A stretch of DNA of 64,000 bases from JAHDHW01 sp965277415 (GTDB taxonomy: Bacteria; Bacteroidota; Bacteroidia; Chitinophagales; Saprospiraceae): the NCBI GenBank assembly GCA_965277415.1, contig CBDICS010000065.1, positions 1 to 64,000 of the forward strand, read 5' to 3'. The translations under genes and the position numbers were made by a program. Positions 27,557-37,321 of the stretch are shown here, piece by piece (position 1 is the first letter of the stretch; each line of letters starts with the position of its first letter). The notes below the pieces were generated by a model. That model was given only the letters and a program-made list of their open reading frames with translations, was not told the DNA's origin and did not search any database.

Positions 27557-30499
27557 TTATTGCCGAATAATCTTTCGAACTTCATAATACTCTTTATCCA
27601 ATGAGCTTACTTTCAACAAATAAGTACTGGGTGGCAAATTTGAAAAATCTACCCGCTGATCAATATTAGAAACCATCATTCCTTGTTTTAATACTTTTCC
27701 TTGCACATCTAATACTTCATAAAAGAAAATCTCGTTGTTTTTACTCTCAGATTTGATTATTAATAAATCGTGCGTTGGATTTGGAAAAACCTCAAGAATA
27801 GATAAGCTACCTAGTCCATTTATAGCGCTAATTATTTCATTTGTAGCATTGGGTGTAGGAATATTAAACAAGATCCATTCTTCGGCCCCATCAGGTAATC
27901 TACCAAAAGAAACATCAGAAATTTGTTGAGTATAAGCTACTAAATCAATAGTAATTATATCACCATCATCTTCTTCTTTCATATAAATCCCGACCTCTTC
28001 TCCATCGCTATTTAATTTAAAATCTAAGTGTAACACACCTTCATTAGGTTCTTTATCTGCAAAGAGGATAAGATGGCCACCAGGCTCGATAAGCGTTAGA
28101 TTGAAATTAGTTTCTGGGATTTGCCATTTTAGTGGATCTGATGAATCATCCGAAATAAATAAGCCTGCAAGGTCAACGGTTTCTGTTCCCGCATTGTAAA
28201 TTTCTATCCAATCTTCATATTCGCCAGTTTCATCAGGAAATAGGCTTTCATTTTTTGAACTTATTTCATTAATGAATAAAGGAGGAATGATTTCTTCTAA
28301 ATTATTAGGAACAAAGACCGCATTAAGTGTCATTGCCTCTGTCAAAGTTATAGTTAATTCTGCTGCTTCAGAGTTTAAATTTCCTTCCCAATGTGAAAAT
28401 TCATAGCCTGGTTTAGGAATAGCTTTAACTTTGATTTCATAATCTTCGAAGTATTCTCCTTGCCAAGGATAAGGTTGTTCCTGCCAAGCTAAAGTATTTT
28501 CATCTATAAAAATCGAGTTTATTAAAATATTTCCTGCCGCTTCATCTGATACATTGAGCGTGATCGTTTGAAGATCAGGTATAAGATCTAGTCTATCAGC
28601 CAAATGAATACGATTGTACATCATCCGATTCTCTATAAAATAATTAGTATGATCAATATGCGCACTCCAATTGGGTTCTGAACTTCCCCATTTATCAAAC
28701 TGCTTGTGCATGTCTGGTTCTATATTAAGAATCATTTTTTCGAATTCATCTAACATATAATCAGGTTGGAAGGTCGTATTTAATAAATCTGTAAATCTAA
28801 GTACAAATTGCTTTTTAAAAACATCATTATCTAATAAGTTCCGAAGCATCCAAGTATGATCTCCATTTCCCCATCCACCCCAGACAATAGCCATGTTTAC
28901 GAAATCAAATTCTGGTTGTCCAACGGGATAACTAATTTGAGTTCCTAAAGCATAATCTGTGTCCCACATAAGCCATTTCCATTTTCCTTCTGGCGTCTTC
29001 GGCCTCCACATTTTATAATTATTATTAAGCCAATCTTGATTACCAATCACGATGTTAAAAATTTGATAATCAATAAAGTTTTCAATATCAATCCAGTCTT
29101 TTATAATATCATAATTGGTCGTATCACTAAAATCTTCATCCAAAAGAAAAGCTTTCAGTGCTTCCCAGTCATCCCAATTACCAGAAATCGTTTTCTTGCC
29201 TCCTGGTTCAGCATAATCATATTCTATAAAGTCTACCATCTCTTTTTCATAGCCAAATTTTGATTTTATATAATGTTCATCTTGTCTTTCTCTAAGGTTA
29301 TATATTCCCCAATACTCCCCATTTAAAAAAACATGAACGGGTTCATAAGCAGCTTCCGCGTTTTCTGGGTTTTGATCTCTATACAATTTATGTACAAATG
29401 GATCTTTGACATGTGTCCTTTTAGATTGAGCACCATCATTCCCTGCATTTCTAAGTATCAATGTTTTAAAATATGTAAGATTTTTATCATCAAATATTTT
29501 ATAGTTTATAGCCGAGGTTCCATATTCCGAACGCGCATATAAGCGCATAGCTTTTTGTGGCCGATTATCAGGAGCATGGATTTTCATACCCATATCTAAC
29601 TTAAATCCAAATGTCTTGTCTTTTTCATAATATTCTAAATGAACCGGTCTTTCTTCACCTGAAGTATAATTACCATAGATTCCCATACTACCAAAAAAGT
29701 GATCTGGGTCAATGGCCAAACTAACAACTCCTAAATTTAAATCCTCATCAAATAAATAGCTTTGGGTACTGACTTTGCTGGGCAATGCATTGAGTCTATA
29801 CACTTTTATCCTTAGTGCTGTATTTTCGGAAATAGTGATTGGGCTAACATACAACATCGAAGATTCATTCGGTGATGAGCCATCAAGTGTATACCTTATC
29901 TCATCATTAGGATTATTTGGAATTAAAATTATTTCTTCTGGAGATTGGTAAAAACCTCCAGTACTAGAAATAATTGGCAGTATCGCTTGTTCTTCAAAAG
30001 CAAAGCTTGTATTAACTTCTGAAGGAGTTGGCTCTGAGAAATAGTACCAATTACTTAAGTCATCAGGAGTTCTTCCTAAAGAAATATTAGCATCTAGATC
30101 AAGCGATGGTGTTTCATCTATAAGTTGTCCATTATCATTATATAGGAATATAGCTTCTCCAGAAGAACTAACTTTAAAGTTAGTGTGGTACTCACCATTA
30201 GCATCTAATAGGTCTTTTCCACTTGCCCATATCAATAAGTAGCTATTTGCAGGAATATCAATATTTGGGAAAATCCATTTTTGAGGAGTATCGATATCAT
30301 CAGATAAACTATAGTTACTTAAATTAATGACGACATTTTGGTTATTATAAAATTCTATCCAATCATTTGCCTCTCCTTCAAAATCTTCAATGGAACTTCC
30401 ATTTAAAGCCATATACTCATTGATGATGATAGACTGTGCATCTACTTTATGAAGAGAACAGAAAAAGAAAAATAGAATGTAAAATTGTTTGATATTCAT
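27557..30499 (-). CDS. T9SS-exported CotH/lamin-tail surface protein
   Basis: 980 residues. Signal peptide 1-21. The modules in order are: lamin-tail domain (about 23-145), chitobiase C-terminal-like domain (about 175-250), CotH kinase-like domain (about 270-590) with LRLYARSEYG/IFDDKN, LNGEYWGIYNLRERQD and MWDTDYALG, a Bacteroidota repeat-like beta domain (about 660-740, GYEFSHWEGN), a second lamin-tail domain (about 745-885), and a C-terminal T9SS type A sorting domain (LEVFPNPTHD...TYLLKV). CotH is a protein kinase in spore coats; here a surface role is likely. It starts the minus-strand envelope block. Confidence 0.9.
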   Translation of the reverse strand: MNIKQFYILFFFFCSLHKVDAQSIIINEYMALNGSSIEDFEGEANDWIEFYNNQNVVINLSNYSLSDDIDTPQKWIFPNIDIPANSYLLIWASGKDLLDANGEYHTNFKVSSSGEAIFLYNDNGQLIDETPSLDLDANISLGRTPDDLSNWYYFSEPTPSEVNTSFAFEEQAILPIISSTGGFYQSPEEIILIPNNPNDEIRYTLDGSSPNESSMLYVSPITISENTALRIKVYRLNALPSKVSTQSYLFDEDLNLGVVSLAIDPDHFFGSMGIYGNYTSGEERPVHLEYYEKDKTFGFKLDMGMKIHAPDNRPQKAMRLYARSEYGTSAINYKIFDDKNLTYFKTLILRNAGNDGAQSKRTHVKDPFVHKLYRDQNPENAEAAYEPVHVFLNGEYWGIYNLRERQDEHYIKSKFGYEKEMVDFIEYDYAEPGGKKTISGNWDDWEALKAFLLDEDFSDTTNYDIIKDWIDIENFIDYQIFNIVIGNQDWLNNNYKMWRPKTPEGKWKWLMWDTDYALGTQISYPVGQPEFDFVNMAIVWGGWGNGDHTWMLRNLLDNDVFKKQFVLRFTDLLNTTFQPDYMLDEFEKMILNIEPDMHKQFDKWGSSEPNWSAHIDHTNYFIENRMMYNRIHLADRLDLIPDLQTITLNVSDEAAGNILINSIFIDENTLAWQEQPYPWQGEYFEDYEIKVKAIPKPGYEFSHWEGNLNSEAAELTITLTEAMTLNAVFVPNNLEEIIPPLFINEISSKNESLFPDETGEYEDWIEIYNAGTETVDLAGLFISDDSSDPLKWQIPETNFNLTLIEPGGHLILFADKEPNEGVLHLDFKLNSDGEEVGIYMKEEDDGDIITIDLVAYTQQISDVSFGRLPDGAEEWILFNIPTPNATNEIISAINGLGSLSILEVFPNPTHDLLIIKSESKNNEIFFYEVLDVQGKVLKQGMMVSNIDQRVDFSNLPPSTYLLKVSSLDKEYYEVRKIIRQ

Positions 30500-30919
30500 A
30501 GTTGTAAGCGTTTGTTTTCTTCTCAGATGAGAATAATACTCAAGTAAAGACTCTTCATTACACTAACATTTGTAATAAGAATAGAATGACACTATGAAGG
30601 ATGACTTAACTATGCATTAGATTGGCAAATGGAGGGACCTTAAAGACATATCACAATTTTATTATGTGACATATTATCATTCCCTTAATGCAAGTATTTT
30701 TCCTTAATCACTTAGATTTCTTATTACAGAAAAAAGACTAAGTAATTGAAATTTTAAAGCATTTTAGAGTTTTAAATTCTAAGTGAATTCATTCAGCTTA
30801 AACATTCGTTCTAAGTACTTTTTCAGGATTAATTGTAGAACAATGAACCAAATGAATTCATCTAGAGTCAAAATTTAAAATGAAAAATTATTGATTTATT
30901 TGTATCCTGACTTATCTAC
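30500..30919. other. Gene-free stretch
   Basis: No open frame with protein-like content and no strong repeat were found. It is very AT-rich and lies upstream of the CotH gene, so it may hold its promoter, but no clear TAnnTTTG box is seen. Confidence 0.5.
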
Positions 30920-31200
30920 AAATTTAAGTCCCAAGCAATAGCCATTGCAAATTCCAAGCGGTTACAATTAGTTCCAAGAGGGGTTACATTAGGGGTTACA
31001 TTAGCTTAAAACAGGCGGAAATGTCAGCTATTATAGCAAAATCACTAAAGTTGGGCAAAGAATCTAATTCCAATTTATTACCAAATCAATCACAGCTTGT
31101 TTCGATTGATCTTCCAGAAAAATCAAATATTGGAGCAAAGGTACTACTTGTTTCTTTTGTGACCTCTGGGTATTTGGTCTTTTAAAAGAATAAAGAAAGT
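30920..31200 (-). pseudogene. Decayed 3' fragment of a TPR-LuxR regulator gene (remnant 1)
   Basis: Translated on the minus strand, 31021-31200 gives TKYPEVTK-ETSSTF and ELDSLPNFSDF, with stops between. These match TKYPKVTKKETN and DLDSTVNLNNF of the intact regulator at 32384-34024. The region 30920-31040 is a direct repeat of 32060-32180 (GCAATAGCCATTGCAAAT, TTACAATTAGTTCCAAGA). Confidence 0.75.
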
Positions 31201-31207
31201 TGATTTT

Positions 31208-32035
31208 TCAATTTCCCCTACTTTTCTTTAGCATTCTCACTATAGCAGGAGGAAGCCAATCATTAGCCAAATTCACAAAATTATTAAACACTTCCATTTT
31301 TTTAGAATCCTGTCCTTTACGTGCTGAAAACGTAGTAGTAATTCTATTTTTGTCGATCTTGCTAACTTCACTTTTTGGTCTTCCAGAAGTGTAATAGTAT
31401 AATGCTAAAGACTTTCGACTTCTATTTTCAGGGCAAGTCAATGGGTCAGGATGTCCATGCCAAGAGGAACCTGTAGTTGAGAAAATTGCCATTCGATTAA
31501 AAACAGGAAGAATTTTAACAACACATTTACTTTTATCCTTTTCCCACAATTCAAAATGCCCTCCATATTCTTCTTCCCAGTCCTCATTTAAATAGACTAA
31601 AACATTTACCCGCCTATCTAAATTCAATAGTTTATGCTTATGAAAATCAACATGTAATTTTAAAAATCCTCCTGATTTAATTTGATGAAATCCTCCACCC
31701 TGAAAATATGGATCAGGGATTAGTTTTTCCTTGATACCTGTTAAGTTCTGAAGAAACTCAAGAAACGGTTGTGAATTAAGATAAGCGGCAAATGCCCGAG
31801 ATTTAGGTCCAAAACGATATAATCCATTAGAAGCATATTTCACTTCATTCGGATTCGAAAAAAAAATATCGTCTATCCCCATTTCAGGAAATTCAGATAA
31901 CACTTCAGCTACAGAGCTTGGATTAAAAAAATCATCAAAATAAATATTTGGGAAAGGAGGGTTATTTATATATTCTTCATGGAATTTTATTCCTAGCCCT
32001 ATTAACTCTTGCTCAGAATGCTTTAGAATGTTCAT
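31208..32035 (-). CDS. 2-oxoglutarate/Fe(II)-dependent dioxygenase
   Basis: 275 residues. The facial triad can be read: H128-x-D130 (LKLHVDFH) and H193 or H195 (SWHGHPDP), followed by R207 as the likely 2-oxoglutarate ligand (NRSRKSLALYYY). The pattern is closest to prolyl-hydroxylase-like oxygenases (Tpa1/P4H group). It has no signal peptide, so it acts in the cytoplasm, on a protein or small molecule. It is bracketed by two decayed copies of the end of the neighbouring regulator gene, which points to a duplication or insertion event at this place. Confidence 0.85.
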   Translation of the reverse strand: MNILKHSEQELIGLGIKFHEEYINNPPFPNIYFDDFFNPSSVAEVLSEFPEMGIDDIFFSNPNEVKYASNGLYRFGPKSRAFAAYLNSQPFLEFLQNLTGIKEKLIPDPYFQGGGFHQIKSGGFLKLHVDFHKHKLLNLDRRVNVLVYLNEDWEEEYGGHFELWEKDKSKCVVKILPVFNRMAIFSTTGSSWHGHPDPLTCPENRSRKSLALYYYTSGRPKSEVSKIDKNRITTTFSARKGQDSKKMEVFNNFVNLANDWLPPAIVRMLKKSRGN

Positions 32036-32059
32036 CTATTTTAAAATTTAATGAATTAT

Positions 32060-32320
32060 AAATTTAAGCTCCGAGCAATAGCCATTGCAAATTTCGGTAG
32101 GTTACAATTAGTTCCAAGAAGGGTTACATAGGAGTTACATTAGCTTAAAATAAACGAGAATGTCAGCTATTATAGAAAAATTGAGGTAGGCTATAAAGTC
32201 TAATTATAATTTTTTTGCGAAGTCGATAACTATTTATTTTAGCTGTATGTGCCTAAAGTTCAATAGAGAGGGATTCTGTATTTGTCAAACCAAAGCTAAA
32301 TTTTTGATAAAGGTACTTAA
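32060..32320 (-). pseudogene. Decayed 3' fragment of a TPR-LuxR regulator gene (remnant 2)
   Basis: The minus-strand translation has stops but keeps traces of the C-terminus of the intact gene (KKL-LD around the final HTH helix, then FSIIAD). The block 32060-32180 is a direct repeat of 30920-31040. It lies between the dioxygenase gene and the intact regulator. Confidence 0.7.
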
Positions 32321-32383
32321 CATTTGATCTATAAAATATCAGACTAGTAATCTTCGATTTTCAGCTTATGCTAGGTGGGAATA

Positions 32384-34024
32384 TCAGATATTATAGAAAA
32401 AGTTATTGAGGTTGACCGTAGAATCTAAATCTAATTTTTTGCGAAGTCTGTGACGACTTATTTTGACTGCATTTTCAGTAACGCCCAATATCGAGGCGAT
32501 TTCTGTACTTGTCAAACCAAGACTTAATAAAGCTGCTAAATTTGTTTCTTTTTTTGTGACCTTTGGGTACTTCGTTTTTATCAAAGCAAAGAAATCAGCT
32601 TTAATTTCTAAAACTCTACTTTGAAATTTAACTAGATCATCGCCAATTAACTGATGATGTTTGATTTCAAAAATGATAGCACTTAATTCTTTTTTATGGC
32701 TTGCATCAATATCCTTTAGATTTTTCAATTTTTCTTCGATACTCTCTAAGAAATCATTTTTTTGGACCAAATGCATCGCAAAATTAACAAGCTCTTTATT
32801 TTGAAAATTGAGGCGTTCTTCAACCAATTTGTTGTTTTTCTCTAATACCTCTAATTTAGCTTTTTGTATCAGTCTAGTTTTCTCATGAATTTTCTTTTGA
32901 TAGACAAAAGATATTCCACCTACAAGCAATCCCAAAAATAGTAAACCAGCTAATAGCCAGCGTATTTTTCGATTTTGAACAACAGATTCTTGCAACATTT
33001 GAATTTTATTATTCTTTTTTTCTAATTCAAACCTTGTGTGCATTTCCGCAAAAAACTGCTCACTTCTTGACTCAGACAATTCCAATGTAAGTTTATATAA
33101 TGATTTGTTCCAAGTATTTGCTTCTTTAATATTTCCTCGTGCTTCTTCCAAGTCTGCCAAACCTTTATAAATAATAACTAAATTGTCATTGTCCTCAATC
33201 AGCTTTGCTAAAGTGAGGGCATCATTCAAATATTTTTCAGATTTTTCCCATTCGTTTAATTTTGTATATACAATCCCAAGGTTATTCAAACAGAAGGCTT
33301 TTAAAGATTGATTTCCTGTATCGGCAAGTAGATCTAGACACTCTAAGTATTCTACCTCAGCTAACTCCAAATTACCTTTTTCTTCGTTGGCGACCGCAAT
33401 ATTCATTTTTACTTGAACCAATAAAGTAGAATCACAAGAGCTTTGGCAAAGCTTATTGAGTAATTTTCGAGCGGTATGATAAGATTCAAGAGAAATGGTA
33501 GATTTCTCTAGTCCATTATAAACATTACCAATATTCATATAAGATTTAGCAATCGCGAAAGTATCTTTTGCCTTTTCTTGAATTTTTAAACCTTCTTTAA
33601 AAATTTTCAAACTTTCCGTATAACTTCCATTCTTTCCATAGAGAATGCCCATTCTCGTATATAATTCACCAAAGTCCTTATCATCTATAAAGAATGCATT
33701 ACTTTTTTGGTAAAAACCCAAAGCCTTATCAAACTCATGAAAATACTCGTGGTATCTGCCTACATACATATTCCCTTTTCCTTCTCCATAATTATAGTTT
33801 TCTTCTTTAGATAATTGGATTGCTTGTAGTGCAAAAATCTTTGCTAAAGGAGCATCTATTTTTTTATTTAGATAATAATACGCCGAGTCAAGGAGCGTAT
33901 TGATTTCAATTTGCTTGGTCTCCATTCCTTTTAATACAGGAGTTTGGCTTTTCAAATCCACTGTTGAAAAACTCATAATTTGTAATAGCAAAATACACAC
34001 TACAAATAATCTCCTAAGATCCAT
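32384..34024 (-). CDS. TPR sensor-regulator with C-terminal LuxR-type HTH
   Basis: 546 residues from ATG 34024, which gives a clean N-terminal hydrophobic signal or anchor; the first in-frame ATG lies 13 codons earlier. TPR repeats fill about 40-320 (GEGKGNMYVGRYHEYFH, MGILYGKNGSYTES, NLGIVYTKLNEWEKS). A single membrane helix is at about 355-377 (WLLAGLLFLGLLVGGISFVY), then a coiled coil and a GerE/LuxR helix-turn-helix (LLSLGLTSTEIASILGVTENAVKISRHRLRKKL). This type of Bacteroidota regulator senses outside signals without a separate kinase. Its own end was duplicated twice downstream. Confidence 0.88.
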   Translation of the reverse strand: MDLRRLFVVCILLLQIMSFSTVDLKSQTPVLKGMETKQIEINTLLDSAYYYLNKKIDAPLAKIFALQAIQLSKEENYNYGEGKGNMYVGRYHEYFHEFDKALGFYQKSNAFFIDDKDFGELYTRMGILYGKNGSYTESLKIFKEGLKIQEKAKDTFAIAKSYMNIGNVYNGLEKSTISLESYHTARKLLNKLCQSSCDSTLLVQVKMNIAVANEEKGNLELAEVEYLECLDLLADTGNQSLKAFCLNNLGIVYTKLNEWEKSEKYLNDALTLAKLIEDNDNLVIIYKGLADLEEARGNIKEANTWNKSLYKLTLELSESRSEQFFAEMHTRFELEKKNNKIQMLQESVVQNRKIRWLLAGLLFLGLLVGGISFVYQKKIHEKTRLIQKAKLEVLEKNNKLVEERLNFQNKELVNFAMHLVQKNDFLESIEEKLKNLKDIDASHKKELSAIIFEIKHHQLIGDDLVKFQSRVLEIKADFFALIKTKYPKVTKKETNLAALLSLGLTSTEIASILGVTENAVKISRHRLRKKLDLDSTVNLNNFFYNI

Positions 34025-34239
34025 GAAATTGTATTTTTCACATAAAAATCCGAAAATAAGCAAAATACCTATATTCCGCTGACAAAAATTATAGAAGTAC
34101 TAAATAACATAATGAAGTTCAAATATAAATTGTTCTTACTAAACAACAATGTTACTTAGGATATATATTTAATAAATGAGATTGAAGGTTATTTGAAGCC
34201 GTATCGAGAAATTGATATCACTCCAATATACAAGGTGGT

Positions 34240-35442
34240 CTAAGATTTTGTTAAATAATTTTGAAAAGGTTCTTCGAAAAGTTTACCTGTCAAAATCAAA
34301 AGATCAATATATTCTTTATAGATAGCTTCCTCTAGTTTCAACATATCAAGGTCGTATTTAATCAGGTCTTTTTTATTTTTTATCATCGGCAGCGGATTCG
34401 TTCCTTCCTGTTTGGCAGCTCTATTAACTAATTCTTGAGATCTGAATTTTATTCCCTTAAATAATTGTTTAGCATAATTCAATTCATCAATGAGCAGCTC
34501 TATTTCTTTTTTTTGTTTGTTGACCTCTATTTCATATAAACGCGCCTGAACCTGAAATTCGTTTTCCATTAGTTCTTTTTCCATAGTTATTTCTTCCATT
34601 TTCAAGCGATTTGCAGAAGAGAAAGGTAATTGAATCCCAACTCCTACAGATACTTTCTCTCTAAATTGATCATCATGTGGGCCGCCATATTTCACTTGAA
34701 TATAATCAAGTACTCTTTGTTGTTCAGCTATTTCAATTGCTGTTTCAGCATCCAATAACTGTAAGTCTAATGCATTTTCTAGCTGCTCATTCACTGGAAG
34801 CATAGAGGATTCTCCTGATTCTATTTTTCTTGCAATACTCGAAATCGAAACCATAGCAAGTGTATCCACTTCTAAACCAAGCGGCAGTGATTGTTCTAAA
34901 AACTTTTCAATTTTATGAATCTCTAACTTTAGGTCATATACGTCTTTTTGAATATCGATTAGGTCTTTTACTGAATTGCCAGGCACTTGAGCAATTCTAT
35001 TGATTACTTTTTCTTCATCCTTAAGTAAGATTAACAACTCTTTTTGTTTTGCTAGTTCTTTTGTAGCAGTATATAAATCTAACCAATCAAAGTAAGCCGC
35101 TTCAACAAAATCTTTTTTGAGTTTTAATCGCTCGAAGTTTTTTTGCTCCATAAATATTTGATAATATTTATTTTGAGCATTCATTACTTTAGAAGAGGTA
35201 GGTCGAATTCTGACTAAATATTCTTGTCGATTAAAATCAAGTTCATCTGTTTCTGTCCGGATTTGGATTTCCTGAATCGGAGCAATCTTAAAAGAAGAAT
35301 TGAAAGCTTTATCAGTCAAGACCTTGTCCATCAAAGTAATCGTTTCCTGAAAGAAATCTTCAAATCGAAGTTGCTCTTGTGCAAAAAGGTTGATTTGGCT
35401 CAATAATAGACCACTAATAAGTATTATTTTCTTCAAATCCAC
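34240..35442 (-). CDS. TolC-like outer-membrane factor
   Basis: 400 residues from a GTG start, which is followed by a good signal peptide (MDLKKIILISGLLLSQINLFAQ); no ATG gives one. Long helices with heptads (about 60-185 and 225-390) and the shape of TolC/OEP hairpins fit an outer-membrane channel, although it is short and the second repeat diverges. It lies 3 bp after the HlyD-like gene in the order DUF4956-HlyD-TolC. Confidence 0.75.
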   Translation of the reverse strand: MDLKKIILISGLLLSQINLFAQEQLRFEDFFQETITLMDKVLTDKAFNSSFKIAPIQEIQIRTETDELDFNRQEYLVRIRPTSSKVMNAQNKYYQIFMEQKNFERLKLKKDFVEAAYFDWLDLYTATKELAKQKELLILLKDEEKVINRIAQVPGNSVKDLIDIQKDVYDLKLEIHKIEKFLEQSLPLGLEVDTLAMVSISSIARKIESGESSMLPVNEQLENALDLQLLDAETAIEIAEQQRVLDYIQVKYGGPHDDQFREKVSVGVGIQLPFSSANRLKMEEITMEKELMENEFQVQARLYEIEVNKQKKEIELLIDELNYAKQLFKGIKFRSQELVNRAAKQEGTNPLPMIKNKKDLIKYDLDMLKLEEAIYKEYIDLLILTGKLFEEPFQNYLTKS

Positions 35443-35445
35443 GAT

Positions 35446-36513
35446 TTACTTTATTTGATCTTTTAAATCTTCTACCAAATTCTTTTTTCGAATAGGATCG
35501 GAAAGACCTTTAGGTGGGTTTAAAAATTTAAGAATAACCTTTTCCTTTTGAAGAAAATTATTATTGGATGGGATTCTGACCAAAACTTCACGCCCATATG
35601 TTTTAAATTCTGGAATTTTTCGTAGTCTTTCAGGTATTTCAACGATCCTAGACCCTAAGCCAATGACTTCTCCATAACAGGCTAACTTTTGATCTTTTAT
35701 AGATCGAATCATAAAAGAATCTTTTAAAGCAACATGTACAATTAAATCTTCATGCACATAGCCTTTTACAATATTAGGATGTGGATCATAAAAGGAAATC
35801 AAAGTTTTATAAGAAGGAATATGCTCTTCTTCTTTACAGTGAATCGTTCCGACAATACCATCAGAAGGTGCTACTAATTGATTGTGAATGATTTTATTCT
35901 CTTCTTCAAACTTTCCTTCTGCTTCAATCCTTTGCAGCTTTATATCAACTGTATTTTCATTGAGGCGGATTTCATTTTCGAGTTTTCGAATCTTATCTGT
36001 ATAAAATTTATTGAGCGCATTCTTTTCATTTTCCAATTCTATTATCTTATCTGACAGCGGTTTATATGCCGCATCCACTTGTTCTACCGACTCAAGATCA
36101 TTATAAAGTGATTTTTGAAAGTCAATCTCTTTCCTTAATTTCAATACATCAGCTTCAATCGTCTCGAAAGCCATTTCTTTCTGGTTTTGCAAGATCCGAA
36201 TATCTGATTGTTTTTCATTCAACCATAATTTATTTCTCGATTCTAACTCATCAATTCTAAATTGCTGGTCATCCATCACTTCTTTAGACTTGATCCTATA
36301 CAAATCAAGCAGAGGTTCTCCTTTTTTTACCCTTTGCCCTGGAGTAACATATATTTTTCCAACAGCAGTAGGGTAATTGAAATTTATCTCTGTTTCTTTA
36401 TTTTCAGCGAAGCCATAAAATAATACTACATCATTCTTAAATGAAGTATTTAATTTCCAAAGGCTTATTCCTAGCAATAGTACAAAAATGTAAAAAACGT
36501 TCAAATATCTCAT
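35446..36513 (-). CDS. HlyD-like periplasmic adaptor (membrane fusion protein)
   Basis: 355 residues. One N-terminal membrane helix (3-19), then a lipoyl-like half-motif GKIYVTPGQRVKKGEPLLDLY, a long coiled coil (about 85-215), the second lipoyl half LVAPSDGIVGTIHCKEEEHI, and a beta-barrel domain. This is the order of RND/ABC-type adaptors. It starts 1 bp after the DUF4956 stop, and the TolC-like gene follows after 3 bp, so the three are one transcript. Confidence 0.88.
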   Translation of the reverse strand: MRYLNVFYIFVLLLGISLWKLNTSFKNDVVLFYGFAENKETEINFNYPTAVGKIYVTPGQRVKKGEPLLDLYRIKSKEVMDDQQFRIDELESRNKLWLNEKQSDIRILQNQKEMAFETIEADVLKLRKEIDFQKSLYNDLESVEQVDAAYKPLSDKIIELENEKNALNKFYTDKIRKLENEIRLNENTVDIKLQRIEAEGKFEEENKIIHNQLVAPSDGIVGTIHCKEEEHIPSYKTLISFYDPHPNIVKGYVHEDLIVHVALKDSFMIRSIKDQKLACYGEVIGLGSRIVEIPERLRKIPEFKTYGREVLVRIPSNNNFLQKEKVILKFLNPPKGLSDPIRKKNLVEDLKDQIK

Positions 36514-36514
36514 A

Positions 36515-37321
36515 TCATAACATTAATCTTTCTTTTCCAAGACGAAAGCGAATTCCTCTCGCATCGAGTAAGCCTTCAATTTCATCTGAAAACTCAACAA
36601 AATTTTGCTGACTTTTCATTCTAAATCGTAAAGTCAATTCTTTATATCTAATGCGTTCCACTTCTTTGACCAAAGTAACATTATCTCCTTCAGAAGTTGT
36701 TGCAACGACTTCTAAGGTTGGTTCTGTCGCTTCTTGTTCTGGAACAAGTTCTTCTCCTTCTTCTTCTTTTGCTTTAAGGTTTAATAGTCTTATTTCTACT
36801 ATTTCATATACACGGCAATATTTCTTTAAAGATTTAATAAGTAAATCTTCAGTCGATCCTTCAAGAGGAACTCTAATCCTTAACGAACCAACCAAGTTAG
36901 TATTATTTGACAAAGGTGAAACGCGTATAATAAAAGCTGCTATACAAAATGCAATTGTCCCGATAAAAGCCGTCGTAAAACCAAAAACACCGCAAGCAAT
37001 TCCAGCAGCTATAGCCGCAAACATAAATGTGATATTCCTGGGGTCATCCAATTTTGTTCTAAAACGAATAATCGCCAATGCTCCAAGCATACCTAAGCCT
37101 CTAGCCAGTGAATCACCAATAGCTTGCATCACGGTAGCTGCTACTATTGCAATCAGAGCCATTGATTGTAGAAAATTGGCAGGACGATTTACATCTTGTG
37201 AAGTCGCCTCATAGGTCATCACAATCAATGAAGACAAAAAGAACGCACACAGCACAGTAATCATTATAGATAGCTGCGTAGGATTCTCTGTATTACTATT
37301 GTTTAATAAAAATTCAAACAT
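36515..37321 (-). CDS. DUF4956 membrane protein
   Basis: 268 residues from the ATG at 37321 (MFEFLLNN); a longer frame exists upstream but adds a poor segment. Three or four helices (about 18-40, 50-72, 95-140) with the family core ARGLGMLGALAIIRFRTKLDDPRN are followed by a cytoplasmic domain (about 145-268). DUF4956 proteins have no proven function; family members often lie beside VTC-like polyphosphate polymerase or CotH genes (from memory, to be checked). Here it replaces the usual ABC or RND inner-membrane pump next to HlyD- and TolC-like genes. Confidence 0.85.
   Translation of the reverse strand: MFEFLLNNSNTENPTQLSIMITVLCAFFLSSLIVMTYEATSQDVNRPANFLQSMALIAIVAATVMQAIGDSLARGLGMLGALAIIRFRTKLDDPRNITFMFAAIAAGIACGVFGFTTAFIGTIAFCIAAFIIRVSPLSNNTNLVGSLRIRVPLEGSTEDLLIKSLKKYCRVYEIVEIRLLNLKAKEEEGEELVPEQEATEPTLEVVATTSEGDNVTLVKEVERIRYKELTLRFRMKSQQNFVEFSDEIEGLLDARGIRFRLGKERLML

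Noticed and set aside
36651..37214. 187-residue plus-strand frame opposite the DUF4956 gene
   Set aside because: It is antisense to a clear membrane-protein gene; its Ser/Ala/Lys-rich sequence is what the complement of that gene yields.
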